DNA from: Anaerotruncus colihominis
GTDB taxonomy: Bacteria > Bacillota > Clostridia > Oscillospirales > Ruminococcaceae
DNA: 64,000 nucleotides
Assembly (NCBI RefSeq): GCF_010206195.1
Contig: NZ_VIQT01000006.1
Coordinates: forward strand, 1 to 64,000
Direction: 5' to 3'
Part shown: one piece after another, positions 8,116 through 16,633 of the stretch
Layout: each line of letters starts with the position of its first letter
How positions within the stretch are numbered: the stretch's first letter is position 1
Notes under the pieces: generated by a model
Told to the model about the DNA's origin: nothing
Seen by the model: only the letters and a program-made list of their open reading frames with translations
Database searches by the model: none
Position numbers and translations under genes: made by a program

Positions 8116-9189
8116 CTATAATACCAACAAATCCCTGTCAGATGCTGTCAAATCCTCACAGCCGTCCTGCGTCACAAGCACCATATTCTCTGTGCGCACG
8201 CCAAACCGCCCCTCCAGGTAGATCCCCGGCTCAACGGTAATCACCATACCTGGCGCGCAGACATGGGCGTTTTCCGGCGCGAAAGCGGGCGTCTCATGAA
8301 TCTCCAGGCCGAGCGAGTGACCCGTACCATGTCCAAACGCGCCGCCATAACCTGCCTGCGCGATGACCCCGCGCGCCGCCGCGTCCACATCGCCGCAGAC
8401 AGCGCCTGGCCGCACTGCGGCGATCGCCGCTTTCTGCGCCTGCAAGACAATGTCGTAAACGCGGCGCTGCTCCTCGCTCACAGCTCCGACGGCCACTGTA
8501 CGCGTCATATCCGAGCAATATCCGTCTACAACGCAACCGAAATCCATTGTGACGAAATCGCCTTTCTCAACCGCCTTGTCCGTCGGCACACCGTGCGGCA
8601 TGGAGGAATGCGCGCCCGATACGACGATATAGTCGAATGCCGGGCGCTCCGACCCATGCCGGTAGGTGTAATCGAGCAGCTCCCCCGCGATCTGCCGGTC
8701 GGTCATCCCTGCCCTGATATAGCCGCAGATGTGCGTAAACGCGTCGTCGGTGATCTTCTGTGCGGCGCGGATGGACGTAAGCTCCCGCGGCGATTTGACC
8801 GCCCGCAGGGCGCGCAACGCCTCGCCGGCGCGTGTGTCAGAAAACAGCTCGACATCCGTCAGCCGCTCCTTCCACCGCGCGTACTCCGCGAGCGTCATAT
8901 AATCGCTTTCAACCGCCAGCCGCCGGACGCCGTGCCGTTTGAGCAATTCTCCGATCTGCCTGTAAAGCTTGTCCTGTAAAATCACCTCGCAGCCGGAGCA
9001 AATGGCACGCGCCTTTTCAAAGTAGCGGAAATCGATGATAAAATACGCTCCCAGGCCGCGCAGAACCAGCAATGTACCAGCTGACGACTGCATCCCCGTC
9101 AAATAGCGGCGGCCGACCTCAGATGTGATCAGTACGCCTTCGATTTCCTCCGGAAGCCGTTCAAGCAGCGCCTCAGTCCTGTTTTCCAT
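8116..9189 (-). CDS. pepP: Xaa-Pro aminopeptidase / M24 family peptidase
   Basis: A creatinase-like N-terminal domain (about residues 1-125) precedes the pita-bread M24 metallopeptidase domain. The five metal ligands are visible: DFGCVVDGYCSDMTR (two Asp), GTGHSLGLEIHE (His), EPGIY (Glu) and RTENMVL (Glu). It probably removes N-terminal residues before proline. Proximity to efp is a common clostridial arrangement. The open frame continues upstream, but ATG 9189 has GGAGGAGG 6 nt before it, so I start there (357 aa). This overlaps the aroQ 3' end by 17 nt. Confidence 0.9.
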   Translation of the reverse strand: MENRTEALLERLPEEIEGVLITSEVGRRYLTGMQSSAGTLLVLRGLGAYFIIDFRYFEKARAICSGCEVILQDKLYRQIGELLKRHGVRRLAVESDYMTLAEYARWKERLTDVELFSDTRAGEALRALRAVKSPRELTSIRAAQKITDDAFTHICGYIRAGMTDRQIAGELLDYTYRHGSERPAFDYIVVSGAHSSMPHGVPTDKAVEKGDFVTMDFGCVVDGYCSDMTRTVAVGAVSEEQRRVYDIVLQAQKAAIAAVRPGAVCGDVDAAARGVIAQAGYGGAFGHGTGHSLGLEIHETPAFAPENAHVCAPGMVITVEPGIYLEGRFGVRTENMVLVTQDGCEDLTASDRDLLVL

Positions 9190-9628
9190 TGTGATCCTCC
9201 TCCATAGCGAGCAGCGCGTCGACCGCAAGCCTGTAGACGTTTTTCCCGAAGCCATAGACGCCCCCGACGCATACCGGCGCAATCACCGAGGTGTGGCGGA
9301 ACGGCTCACGCGCATGGATATTGGACAGATGTACTTCAACAACCGGCGTGCGGATAGCGGCGATCGCGTCACGGATGGCGATGCTGTAATGCGTGTATGC
9401 GCCCGCATTGAGCACAACGCCGTCAAAACCTGCGTGCGCCTTCTGTAGCTGATCGACAATATCCCCCTCGTGATTTGACTGGAAAAATTCACAATGGACG
9501 CCGCGCCCGGCGGCATACTCCCTCAGCTCTGCGCTGATCGCCTCCAGTCCGGTCATTCCATAGACGCCCGGTTCCCGGATGCCCAGCATATTCAGGTTTG
9601 GTCCATTGATCACAAGCAGTTTTTCCAT
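9173..9628 (-). CDS. aroQ: Type II 3-dehydroquinate dehydratase
   Basis: Catalyses dehydration of 3-dehydroquinate to 3-dehydroshikimate in the shikimate pathway. The 151-aa length is typical for the dodecameric type II enzyme. Motifs seen are VINGPNLNMLGIREPGVYG with the catalytic Tyr, FQSNHEGDIVDQLQ, LNAGAYTHYSIAIRDA and VEVHLSNIHAREPFRH with the catalytic His. It lies between yqeG and pepP on the same strand. Confidence 0.96.
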   Translation of the reverse strand: MEKLLVINGPNLNMLGIREPGVYGMTGLEAISAELREYAAGRGVHCEFFQSNHEGDIVDQLQKAHAGFDGVVLNAGAYTHYSIAIRDAIAAIRTPVVEVHLSNIHAREPFRHTSVIAPVCVGGVYGFGKNVYRLAVDALLAMEEDHNGKQD

Positions 9629-9680
9629 GATGACACCCCTTTATGTCCCATCGGTTAAAAATCGCCGTCCGGCACACGCC

Positions 9681-10181
9681 CTAACGCCGCGCGCCGGACG
9701 CGCCGCCGCGCAGGATCAGGCGTTCAAGCGCACGCTTGAAGCGGAAAAACGGGAAGGTCTCCAGCTCGATCGGGTCGACCATCACCGATGTCACGCCCGC
9801 CAGGCGCGCGCATAGCACGTCCGTAAAGATCTGATCGCCTACGATCGCCAGTTCGCTTTTTTTCGCGCCCAGACGCGCAAGCGCACGGCGCACGCCGCCG
9901 CCAAGCGGCTTTTTCGCATTGGCAATGCAGCCAAGCCCGATCAGTTCAGCGAATGGTTCAACACGCGCCGGCTTATTGTTTGAAAGGACCAGAAGCCGCA
10001 CGCCCGCCTGCTGCATCCGTTCAATCCACGCGCGCGCTTCAGGTCCGATATCGGGATTGTCATGCGTTGTCAGCGTGTTGTCGACATCGAGCAGCAGCAC
10101 AGTCAGCCCATGCTGGGCAAGCCATTCGGGCGTGATCTGCCAGGCGCGCTCAAACCTGTATTCCGGCCAAAACAGGCGCAT
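9681..10181 (-). CDS. yqeG: YqeG family HAD IIIA-type phosphatase
   Basis: A 166-aa HAD-superfamily protein. Motif I is LLLDVDNTLTTHD, motif II is VLSNNK, and the later Lys and GDQIFTDVL complete the active site. The length and the N-terminal pattern match YqeG/phosphatidylglycerophosphatase-like proteins of Bacillota. The physiological substrate is not clear from sequence. ATG 10181 is preceded by an AGAGGGGGG ribosome binding site. It is the first gene after the rpsU terminator. Confidence 0.88.
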   Translation of the reverse strand: MRLFWPEYRFERAWQITPEWLAQHGLTVLLLDVDNTLTTHDNPDIGPEARAWIERMQQAGVRLLVLSNNKPARVEPFAELIGLGCIANAKKPLGGGVRRALARLGAKKSELAIVGDQIFTDVLCARLAGVTSVMVDPIELETFPFFRFKRALERLILRGGASGARR

Positions 10182-10230
10182 GGTTTCCCCCCTCTATTTC
10201 CGGCTGCGGCGCAGCCAACCTGCAACGAAC

Positions 10231-10261
10231 AAAACGGATGGGGACGCGCCCCATCCGTTTT
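10231..10261 (-). terminator. Intrinsic terminator after rpsU
   Basis: Perfect 13-bp arms AAAACGGATGGGG and CCCCATCCGTTTT with a 5-nt loop, 10 bases beyond the rpsU stop. The A/T ends give U-rich tails in both directions. Confidence 0.85.
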
Positions 10262-10271
10262 TATCGCTTGA

Positions 10272-10448
10272 TTATTTGAACTTGCGTTTACGGGCAGCCT
10301 CAGATTTCTTTTTGCGCTTTACAGAAGGCTTCTCGTAGTGCTCTCTCTTGCGGACTTCAGCAAGAACGCCGGAGCGGGCGCAGGAGCGTTTAAAACGCCT
10401 CAGAGCGCTGTCCAAAGACTCATTGTCCTTGATTCTGATTTCTGACAT
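10272..10448 (-). CDS. rpsU: 30S ribosomal protein S21
   Basis: This small gene encodes 58 aa beginning [19 protein letters not shown] and ending in a Lys/Arg-rich tail, which is characteristic of bS21. S21 binds near the anti-Shine-Dalgarno end of 16S rRNA and supports initiation. It is flanked by its own consensus promoter (10521-10550) and a strong terminator (10231-10261), so it is monocistronic. Confidence 0.95.
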   Translation of the reverse strand: MSEIRIKDNESLDSALRRFKRSCARSGVLAEVRKREHYEKPSVKRKKKSEAARKRKFK

Positions 10449-10520
10449 TTACCAATTCCCTCCCCACGCCGTCTGGCCTGACTCTGTCAATCCTTCCGTT
10501 GTGGTTGGATAACAGCTTTT

Positions 10521-10550
10521 ATTATACTATGACGAGGTATCCTTTGTCAA
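10521..10550 (-). promoter_or_regulatory. Strong sigma-A promoter for rpsU
   Basis: TTGACA (10545-10550) and TATAAT (10521-10526), both perfect consensus, are separated by 18 bp. The start codon is about 65 bases downstream of the expected +1. Confidence 0.88.
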
Positions 10551-10602
10551 GCAATTTGCTCCATGTTCTATTGTGGTTTTTCAACAAAATTATACAAAAA
10601 GT

Positions 10603-13008
10603 TTATCGCGCCACAATGTTCACGAGCTTGCCGCTGACGACAATTTCCTTTACGATTGTCTTGCCCTCTATTGCGCGCGCGATCTCCGAACACGCCTTCG
10701 CCGCAGCAAGCGCCTGATCGTCGCTGCAATCGGCGCCGACCATGACGCGCGCTTTGATCTTGCCGCATACCTGCACCGCGATCTCCACCTGCGCGTCACG
10801 GCATTTGTCCGGGTCGAACACGGGCCATTTCCGGCCGCTTAACATCCCGTCAAAACCAGCCTGCTCCCACATCTCCTCGGTCATGTGCGGTGCGAACGGG
10901 TTGAGCAGGAGCAGCAGCGTTTTCAGCTCCGTGGCATTGATCTTCCCATGGTCATAGATATCGTTGAGCAGGGACATCATCGCCGCGATCGCTGTGTTGA
11001 ACTTGAGCGATTCGATGTCCTCCGTCACCTTTTTGATCGTTTTATGCAGCGCCGGTTCAAGCGCGGCGGAATAGGCTTCGCCCGGCTCCAGGCAGTCAAG
11101 CAGCCCAAACACACGCTCCAAGAAGCGTTTACAGCCCTTGATTGAACTCTGCGACCATGGCGCGCTCTTTTCAAAATCGCCGATAAACATCTCATAAAGG
11201 CGCAGCGTATCCGCGCCGTAATCGCGCACGATATCGTCAGGATTGACGACGTTGCCGCGCGATTTGCTCATCTTTTCGCCGTTCTCGCCCAAAATCATGC
11301 CGTGGCTTGTCCGCTTGGCATAAGGCTCGGGCGTTGACACGATGCCGATATCATACAAAAACTTGTGCCAGAAGCGTGAATAGAGCAGATGCAGCGTCGT
11401 ATGCTCCATGCCGCCATTATACCAGTCGACAGGCATCCAATAGTCGAGCGCCTCTTTGGAAGCCAGCTCCTTATCGTTGTGCGGGTCGCAGTAGCGCAGG
11501 AAATACCACGACGATCCGGCCCACTGGGGCATTGTGTCCGTCTCGCGCCTGGCCGGAGCGCCGCATTTCGGGCACTTGACGTTGACCCAACTGTCGATCG
11601 CGGCCAGAGGCGAATCGCCGTCGCCGGTCGGCTCGTAGCTTTCGACCTCCGGCAGACGCAGCGGCAGCTCGCTTTCATCGAGCGGCACATATCCGCAGTG
11701 GTCGCAATGGATGATCGGGATCGGCTCGCCCCAGTACCGCTGGCGCGAAAAGACCCAGTCGCGCAGCTTGAAGTTGACCTTCGGCTCGCCCTTTCCATTT
11801 TCAGAGAGCCAGCCGATGATCTTCTTTTTCGCCTCCTCGACCAAAAGGCCGTCGAGCATCCCGGAATTGACCATGACGCCCGTGTCGCAGTTGGTATACG
11901 CCTCCTGCTCAACATTGCCGCCCTGCACGACCTCAACGATTGGCAGCCCAAACTTTTTGGCGAACTCCCAGTCGCGCGTATCATGCGCCGGGACTGCCAT
12001 AATCGCGCCGGTGCCATACGACATCAGAACATAATCGGAAATAAAAATCGGAATCTCGGTCCCGTTGACAGGATTGACGCCGCAGACGCCCTCCAGGCGG
12101 ACGCCTGTTTTATCCTTGACAAGCTCGGTGCGTTCAAAGTCAGATTTTTTGGCCGACTCCCGCTGATAGGCGCGCACCGCGTCCAGATTGCCGATGCGGT
12201 CCGCCCATTTTTCGATATACGGATGCTCGGGCGAAATGACCATATACGTCGCGCCGAACAGCGTGTCCGGGCGCGTCGTATAAACAGTCAGCGTATCGCC
12301 GGCCGTCGTGCCGAAATGGACCTGCGCGCCCGTCGAACGGCCAATCCAGTTGCGCTGCGAAATCTTGACGCGGTCGATATAATTGACCGTGTCGAGATCG
12401 TCCAGAAGCCGCTGCGCGTATTCTGTAATCTTGAGCATCCACTGGCTTTTGACCTTGTGGACAACCTCGCTGCCGCACCGCTCGCAGACGCCGTTTACGA
12501 CCTCCTCGTTGGCCAGCACGACCTTGCAGCCGGTGCACCAGTTGACCGACATCTCCTTCTTATACGCCAGCCCGCGTTTAAAAAGCTGGAGGAAAATCCA
12601 CTGCGTCCACTTATAATAGGACGGATCAGTCGTATTGATTTCGCGCGACCAGTCAAAGCTCAGTCCCAGGCTTTTGAGCTGCGCCTTGAACCGCTGTACA
12701 TTGTCGTGCGTCACCTTTTCCGGGTGGATGTGATTTTTAATCGCGTAATTTTCAGTGGGCAGCCCAAAGGCGTCCCAGCCCATCGGATACAGAACATTGT
12801 AGCCCTCAAGGCGGCGCTTGCGCGCCACAATATCGAGCGCCGTATAGGAGCGCGGATGGCCCACATGCAGCCCCTGTCCCGAAGGATACGGAAACTCCAC
12901 AAGCGCGTAATACTTTGGCTTTGTGTAGTCGTCCGAGGCCGCAAACGTGCCCTGCGCCTCCCAGATGTCCTGCCACTTCTTTTCAATCGATGCGAAATCG
13001 TACTTCAA
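10603..13008 (-). CDS. leuS: Leucyl-tRNA synthetase
   Basis: Charges tRNA-Leu; class I synthetase with CP1 editing domain. HIGH-type motif [12 protein letters not shown] lies near residue 48, and the KMSKS loop [17 protein letters not shown] near the middle of the C-terminal half. The zinc-binding Cys pairs CTGCK/CERCG and CDHCG/CPKCG are present. The open frame begins at TTG 13032, but GGGGAG is correctly spaced (8 nt) from TTG 13008, giving 801 aa starting at [12 protein letters not shown]. It ends the yhbY-nadD-yqeK-rsfS-leuS run. Confidence 0.97.
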   Translation of the reverse strand: MKYDFASIEKKWQDIWEAQGTFAASDDYTKPKYYALVEFPYPSGQGLHVGHPRSYTALDIVARKRRLEGYNVLYPMGWDAFGLPTENYAIKNHIHPEKVTHDNVQRFKAQLKSLGLSFDWSREINTTDPSYYKWTQWIFLQLFKRGLAYKKEMSVNWCTGCKVVLANEEVVNGVCERCGSEVVHKVKSQWMLKITEYAQRLLDDLDTVNYIDRVKISQRNWIGRSTGAQVHFGTTAGDTLTVYTTRPDTLFGATYMVISPEHPYIEKWADRIGNLDAVRAYQRESAKKSDFERTELVKDKTGVRLEGVCGVNPVNGTEIPIFISDYVLMSYGTGAIMAVPAHDTRDWEFAKKFGLPIVEVVQGGNVEQEAYTNCDTGVMVNSGMLDGLLVEEAKKKIIGWLSENGKGEPKVNFKLRDWVFSRQRYWGEPIPIIHCDHCGYVPLDESELPLRLPEVESYEPTGDGDSPLAAIDSWVNVKCPKCGAPARRETDTMPQWAGSSWYFLRYCDPHNDKELASKEALDYWMPVDWYNGGMEHTTLHLLYSRFWHKFLYDIGIVSTPEPYAKRTSHGMILGENGEKMSKSRGNVVNPDDIVRDYGADTLRLYEMFIGDFEKSAPWSQSSIKGCKRFLERVFGLLDCLEPGEAYSAALEPALHKTIKKVTEDIESLKFNTAIAAMMSLLNDIYDHGKINATELKTLLLLLNPFAPHMTEEMWEQAGFDGMLSGRKWPVFDPDKCRDAQVEIAVQVCGKIKARVMVGADCSDDQALAAAKACSEIARAIEGKTIVKEIVVSGKLVNIVAR

Positions 13009-13103
13009 TTTGTACACTCCCCGCCGCCGCAAAACGCCCGCGGCAAATTCTATTGCATCCGCGGCCGCAAGCGGCCCCGGTCATCCGATCGTCAAAGGCG
13101 CGC

Positions 13104-13451
13104 TCAACCGGGCGCAAGCTCCACTCTGGGCGCGTCCGCCCAAAGGCGTTCAAGCCCATAAAATTCTCTCGCCTGCTCGTGGAATATATGGACGATCACA
13201 TCGTAATAATCGAGCACAATCCACATACCTGACTGATAGCCTTCAATACGCCGCGGTTCCTCGCCGAGCGCGGAAAGGCCCTCCTCCACGGCGTCCGACA
13301 GCGCCTTGACCTGCGTGTCCGAACCGCCGGACGCGATGACGAAATAATCGCCGATCGTCGTCAATTCGCGGATTTCAAGCGCCATAATATCCTTCGCCTT
13401 CTTTTCTGAAAGAAAGCGCGCAATCTTCATAACCATCTCATTGGATGTCAT
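13104..13451 (-). CDS. rsfS: Ribosomal silencing factor RsfS
   Basis: RsfS/YbeB/Iojap family (115 aa from ATG 13451). It binds uL14 and blocks 30S-50S joining during nutrient limitation. The conserved core is KKAKDIMALEIRELTTIGDYFVI, split as seen around residues 15-40, plus GYQSGMWIVLDYYDVIVHIF. GGAGG is 8 nt before ATG 13451; an in-frame GTG three codons earlier abuts it. It sits in the conserved nadD-yqeK-rsfS-leuS order. Confidence 0.94.
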   Translation of the reverse strand: MTSNEMVMKIARFLSEKKAKDIMALEIRELTTIGDYFVIASGGSDTQVKALSDAVEEGLSALGEEPRRIEGYQSGMWIVLDYYDVIVHIFHEQAREFYGLERLWADAPRVELAPG

Positions 13452-13491
13452 CCGTTTCACCTCCAGACGGACGTTTCATGTCAGCCGGCCA

Positions 13492-13542
13492 GGGGCTGTT
13501 TGCAAAAAATTCAGCAATTCCTCTATTTTCAAACAAGCCCTA
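13492..13542 (-). repeat. Dispersed inverted repeat, copy A (yqeK 3' end)
   Basis: On the minus strand it begins TAGGGCTTGTTTGAAAA and ends GCAAACAGCCCC, giving imperfect terminal inverted repeats about 50 bp apart. Its first three bases are the yqeK stop codon. The inner part matches the 5' part of the copy at 40292-40454 almost base for base. Confidence 0.85.
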
Positions 13543-14127
13543 ATCCGTCATATAAGCGTTATAAGCCTCGAATGTATCCCGGCTGACGCCAAGCGAGCGT
13601 TCTACCAGATCGCGCAGGGCAAAGCGCATCGCTTCCTTCATCGCGGGGCGAAGCGCCGTTTCAGCCAACGCGCGCATCGGCAGAATATCCGGATAATCGC
13701 GGTCTTCGCTTGTCAGATCGGCCAGATATACCACCTCGTCAAGCGCGGTCATCGCGCCGCACGCGGTTGTATGGTAGCAGACGGCGTGAAGGATCTCGGC
13801 GTCGTCGATCCCGAGCGTCTCCCGGATATAACCGCACGCCGCCATACCGTGCCAGGTCTTTGGCTGCGTCCTCTGTACGCTGTCAAGAATGATACCATAC
13901 TTTTCGAGCCAATGCAACTGCTCATCGCGCGGCATCTCCTTGCAGATGTCATGCATCCAGCCGGCAACCATCGCCTTTTGTTCGTCGCAGCCGTACAGCC
14001 GCGCGAGTTTCTGCGCCTGCCTGACAACACACTGCGTATGGAAATACCGCTTTGCTGAAAGTGTCTTTTTCGCAAGTTTGTCCAGCTTTTTCAAATCATA
14101 ATCCATCACGACGCGCCCCGCTTTCAT
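13540..14127 (-). CDS. yqeK: YqeK, symmetrical bis(5'-nucleosyl)-tetraphosphatase (HD domain)
   Basis: HD-superfamily hydrolase of the YqeK family, which cleaves Ap4A to two ADP. The metal-binding pattern is seen in KRYFHTQCVVRQA, GWMHDICKEM, WHGMAACGYI and HAVCYHTT. The C-terminal region YLADLTSEDRDYPDI is also conserved. The start is ambiguous between ATG 14127 and ATG 14106. The gene ends with a TAG stop that is the first codon of a dispersed repeat. It lies between nadD and rsfS. Confidence 0.9.
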   Translation of the reverse strand: MKAGRVVMDYDLKKLDKLAKKTLSAKRYFHTQCVVRQAQKLARLYGCDEQKAMVAGWMHDICKEMPRDEQLHWLEKYGIILDSVQRTQPKTWHGMAACGYIRETLGIDDAEILHAVCYHTTACGAMTALDEVVYLADLTSEDRDYPDILPMRALAETALRPAMKEAMRFALRDLVERSLGVSRDTFEAYNAYMTD

Positions 14128-14135
14128 TGAGAATC

Positions 14136-14179
14136 GGGGGCTGCATTTTGTCCCGTAACGGGAGCGTTAAAACAGCCCC
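14136..14179 (-). repeat. Dispersed inverted repeat variant (nadD 3' end)
   Basis: GGGGCTG and CAGCCCC termini flank an inner small hairpin around CCCG/CGGG. On the minus strand GGG CTG TTT TAA encodes the last residues and the stop of nadD. It is shorter and more diverged than the other copies, so family membership is probable rather than certain. Confidence 0.5.
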
Positions 14180-14781
14180 TTGGATGATTGATACAGCCTG
14201 TTTTCCATGATATAATCCGCCACCTCCGGCGGAACAAATCCCGCAAGGCTTTCGCCTGCCTGCACACGCGCGCGCACCTGTGTCGATGAAAACGGCAGAG
14301 GTTCGAGCGCGACCAGCTCGATTCGCGCGCCAAGCCGCTCAAGCCGGGCGGCCTCGGCGCGCAGCGCCTGCATCTGTCCCGGGCTGCGCGCGCCCGCGCA
14401 GATCACCGCGTCCGCAATAATCCGCCGCCAGTCATACCATTGCGTCAGCGATAAAAACATATCGCTTCCCATAATCAGGTAAAACGCATCGCCGGGATTT
14501 TCTCGCGCAAGCTGCATGAGCGTATCGACGGTGTAACTTTTGCCGCCGCGGCGAAGCTCGATATCGCAGACGCGGCAGACCGGGTCGCCCTCAAACGCGA
14601 GCCTGCACATATTCAGACGGTGACAACCGTCCGCAAGCTGGCCACCCGCCTTATGCGGCGGCAGATAGGTCGGGATCACCAGAACCCGGTCCAAATGGAG
14701 CGCAGCGGCGTATGTCCGCGCCAGCAGGACATGGCCGCAATGGATTGGGTTAAACGTACCGCCGAACACGCCCGTGCGCAT
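14167..14781 (-). CDS. nadD: Nicotinate-nucleotide adenylyltransferase
   Basis: Transfers AMP from ATP to nicotinate mononucleotide in NAD synthesis. The nucleotidyltransferase motifs GGTFNPIHCGH near the N terminus and PFSSTQVRARV near the C terminus are both present, and 204 aa is a normal length. Its ATG overlaps the yhbY stop (TGATG), implying coupled translation; no strong separate ribosome binding site is visible. The C-terminal GLF-stop is written in sequence that belongs to a dispersed repeat terminus. Confidence 0.95.
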   Translation of the reverse strand: MRTGVFGGTFNPIHCGHVLLARTYAAALHLDRVLVIPTYLPPHKAGGQLADGCHRLNMCRLAFEGDPVCRVCDIELRRGGKSYTVDTLMQLARENPGDAFYLIMGSDMFLSLTQWYDWRRIIADAVICAGARSPGQMQALRAEAARLERLGARIELVALEPLPFSSTQVRARVQAGESLAGFVPPEVADYIMENRLYQSSKGLF

Positions 14782-15071
14782 CAGTCAAGCTCAATCCGCG
14801 GTTTTTTGTCGTTTCTGCGGTACAGGACAAATTTACCGCCAATCACCTGGACAACCTCGGCGCCTACGGCGGCAGCCAGCCGTTCAGCCGCTTCACGCAC
14901 CGACTCCGGACAGGTTTCCAGCACGCGCAGCTTAATCAGCTCGCGCGCCGTTAACGCGTCGTCGACCTGCTTGACCAATGTGTCTGCGACGCCGCCCTTG
15001 CCCACCTGTAAAATGGTGTCCTCCGTGCTTGCCAGCCCGCGCAGCTTCGCGCGCTGTTTGCTTGTCAGCAT
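14781..15071 (-). CDS. yhbY: CRS1-YhbY domain RNA-binding protein
   Basis: A 96-aa protein that is essentially one CRM domain, found on pre-50S ribosomal particles in other bacteria. It begins MLTSKQRAKLRGLAST and includes the conserved GKGGVADTLVKQVDDALTA, a form of the G-x-x-G loop region, and GGKFVLYRR at the C terminus. ATG 15071 has GAGGAG upstream. It is the head of the conserved yhbY-nadD-yqeK-rsfS cluster. Confidence 0.93.
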   Translation of the reverse strand: MLTSKQRAKLRGLASTEDTILQVGKGGVADTLVKQVDDALTARELIKLRVLETCPESVREAAERLAAAVGAEVVQVIGGKFVLYRRNDKKPRIELD

Positions 15072-15089
15072 ACTGGTCTCCTCATTTCT

Positions 15090-15686
15090 TTATTGATTCC
15101 CGCATCCCTGCGAAAGCTTCTCTGCAAATGCGCGCAGGGCCTTTCCTCTGTGGGATACCGCGTCCTTTTCCGCATCGGAAAGCTCCGCGAAGCTTCTGTC
15201 CCCGACCATGAAAATCGGGTCGTAGCCAAAACCGCCTTCCCCGCGCGGCGCATGGCCGATGACGCCCTCGCAGCATTCCTCCGCGTCGATGCGCGTCCCG
15301 TCCGCGCCGATATAGCAGATATGCGCGACAAAGCGCGCCGTGCGTTTTTCATCCGGCGCCTGCGCAATCTCCTCGAGCAGCAGCTTGATCTTCTCGCTGT
15401 GCGGCAGATCCTCTCCGCCGTAACGCGCCGAATAGACGCCCGGCGCGCCGCCGAGCGCATCGACGCACAGACCTGAATCGTCTGCGACAGCAGCCTTCCC
15501 GGTCAGCCTGTGGACAGCCTGCGCCTTGAGGAAAGCGTTTTCGGCAAAGGTTTCGCCGGTCTCCTCCACCGCGAGCGCGGGGCACACATCGCTCTGCGCC
15601 GCGATCTCAATGCCGAGCGGCGCGAAAATCCGTTCAAACTCCTTAAGCTTATGACGGTTTCCCGTCGCGGCGATCACCTGCATCAA
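15090..15686 (-). CDS. rdgB: XTP/dITP diphosphatase (RdgB/HAM1)
   Basis: Removes non-canonical purine nucleoside triphosphates. The Ham1 motifs are clear: [55 protein letters not shown] and SHRGKALRA. The start is either TTG 15686 or the adjacent ATG 15683, with GGAGG 7 and 10 nt upstream. The TTGA overlap with the ftsY stop indicates coupling. Confidence 0.95.
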   Translation of the reverse strand: MMQVIAATGNRHKLKEFERIFAPLGIEIAAQSDVCPALAVEETGETFAENAFLKAQAVHRLTGKAAVADDSGLCVDALGGAPGVYSARYGGEDLPHSEKIKLLLEEIAQAPDEKRTARFVAHICYIGADGTRIDAEECCEGVIGHAPRGEGGFGYDPIFMVGDRSFAELSDAEKDAVSHRGKALRAFAEKLSQGCGNQ

Positions 15687-16612
15687 TCGTCCGCCTCCGT
15701 TTCCCGGCCGCCGAACAGCGCGTCGACAAAATCGGCCGCGTTAAATGGCCGCAGGTCGTCGACCTGTTCGCCGACGCCGATATATTTGACCGGCACCTCA
15801 AGCTCCTGCCTGATGCCGATGACAACGCCGCCGCGCGCCGTGCCGTCGAGCTTTGTCAGGATGATGCCCGTGATACCTGCAGCCTCCTTGAACTGGCGCG
15901 CCTGATTGAGCGCGTTCTGTCCGGTCGTCGCGTCGAGCACAAGCAGTACCTCAACATCGCAGCCGGGCGCCTCGCGCTGGATTACACGCGAAATTTTCGA
16001 CAGCTCGTCCATCAGATTTTTCTTGTTGTGCAGCCGGCCGGCCGTATCACAGATGATTACGTCCGCGCCGCGCGCGCGGCCGGCGGTGATCGCGTCGAAC
16101 ACGACGGCGGCCGGATCGGCGCCTTCCGACTGGCGCACCATCTCGACGCCGGCGCGGTCCGCCCAGACCTGGAGCTGGTCGATCGCCGCCGCGCGGAACG
16201 TGTCAGCCGCGCCGAGCAGCACCCGCTTGCCCTGTGCTTTGAGGCTGGCCGCCAGTTTGCCGATGGTCGTCGTCTTGCCCACACCGTTGACGCCGATCAC
16301 AAGCACGATCGACGGCTTTGTTGAAATCGAGAGCGCCTCGCCGCCAGCGAGCATGTCCGCGATGATCTCCTTGATCAGTTCTCTGACCTCCGCGGCGTCC
16401 GTGACGCCGCGCTGCTTGACGGCCGCGCGCAGCCTACGGCAGATTTCTGCGGAGGTCGCAACGCCGACATCCGACATGATCAGCGTCTCCTCCAGCTCCT
16501 CAAACAGCTCCTCGTCGATCTTTGCAAACGAATTGACAATCGCGTCAACCCTGCGTGCCATCGATTCGCGCGTTTTTTTCAGCCCCTCGGCCAGTCTCCC
16601 GAAAAATCCCAT
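15683..16612 (-). CDS. ftsY: Signal recognition particle receptor FtsY
   Basis: The SRP receptor GTPase that docks ribosome-nascent chain-SRP complexes at the membrane. The N domain (residues 1-90) is followed by the G domain with [42 protein letters not shown] and [10 protein letters not shown]. At 309 aa it lacks the long acidic A domain, which is normal in Gram-positive bacteria. GGGAGGG precedes ATG 16612. It directly follows smc, a conserved order. Confidence 0.97.
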   Translation of the reverse strand: MGFFGRLAEGLKKTRESMARRVDAIVNSFAKIDEELFEELEETLIMSDVGVATSAEICRRLRAAVKQRGVTDAAEVRELIKEIIADMLAGGEALSISTKPSIVLVIGVNGVGKTTTIGKLAASLKAQGKRVLLGAADTFRAAAIDQLQVWADRAGVEMVRQSEGADPAAVVFDAITAGRARGADVIICDTAGRLHNKKNLMDELSKISRVIQREAPGCDVEVLLVLDATTGQNALNQARQFKEAAGITGIILTKLDGTARGGVVIGIRQELEVPVKYIGVGEQVDDLRPFNAADFVDALFGGRETEADD

Positions 16613-16633
16613 ATTGTCCCTCCCGGTCTTGTA

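Noticed and set aside
13033..13103. Terminator between rsfS and leuS (GGCCGC/GCGGCC hairpin)
   Set aside because: The loop would be only two bases and no U-tract follows; not strong enough to list.
11389..13161. Long plus-strand open frame (590 codons) over leuS
   Set aside because: It is antisense to the well-supported leuS, has low-complexity Arg/Ala-rich translation and no ribosome binding site; a GC-rich shadow frame.
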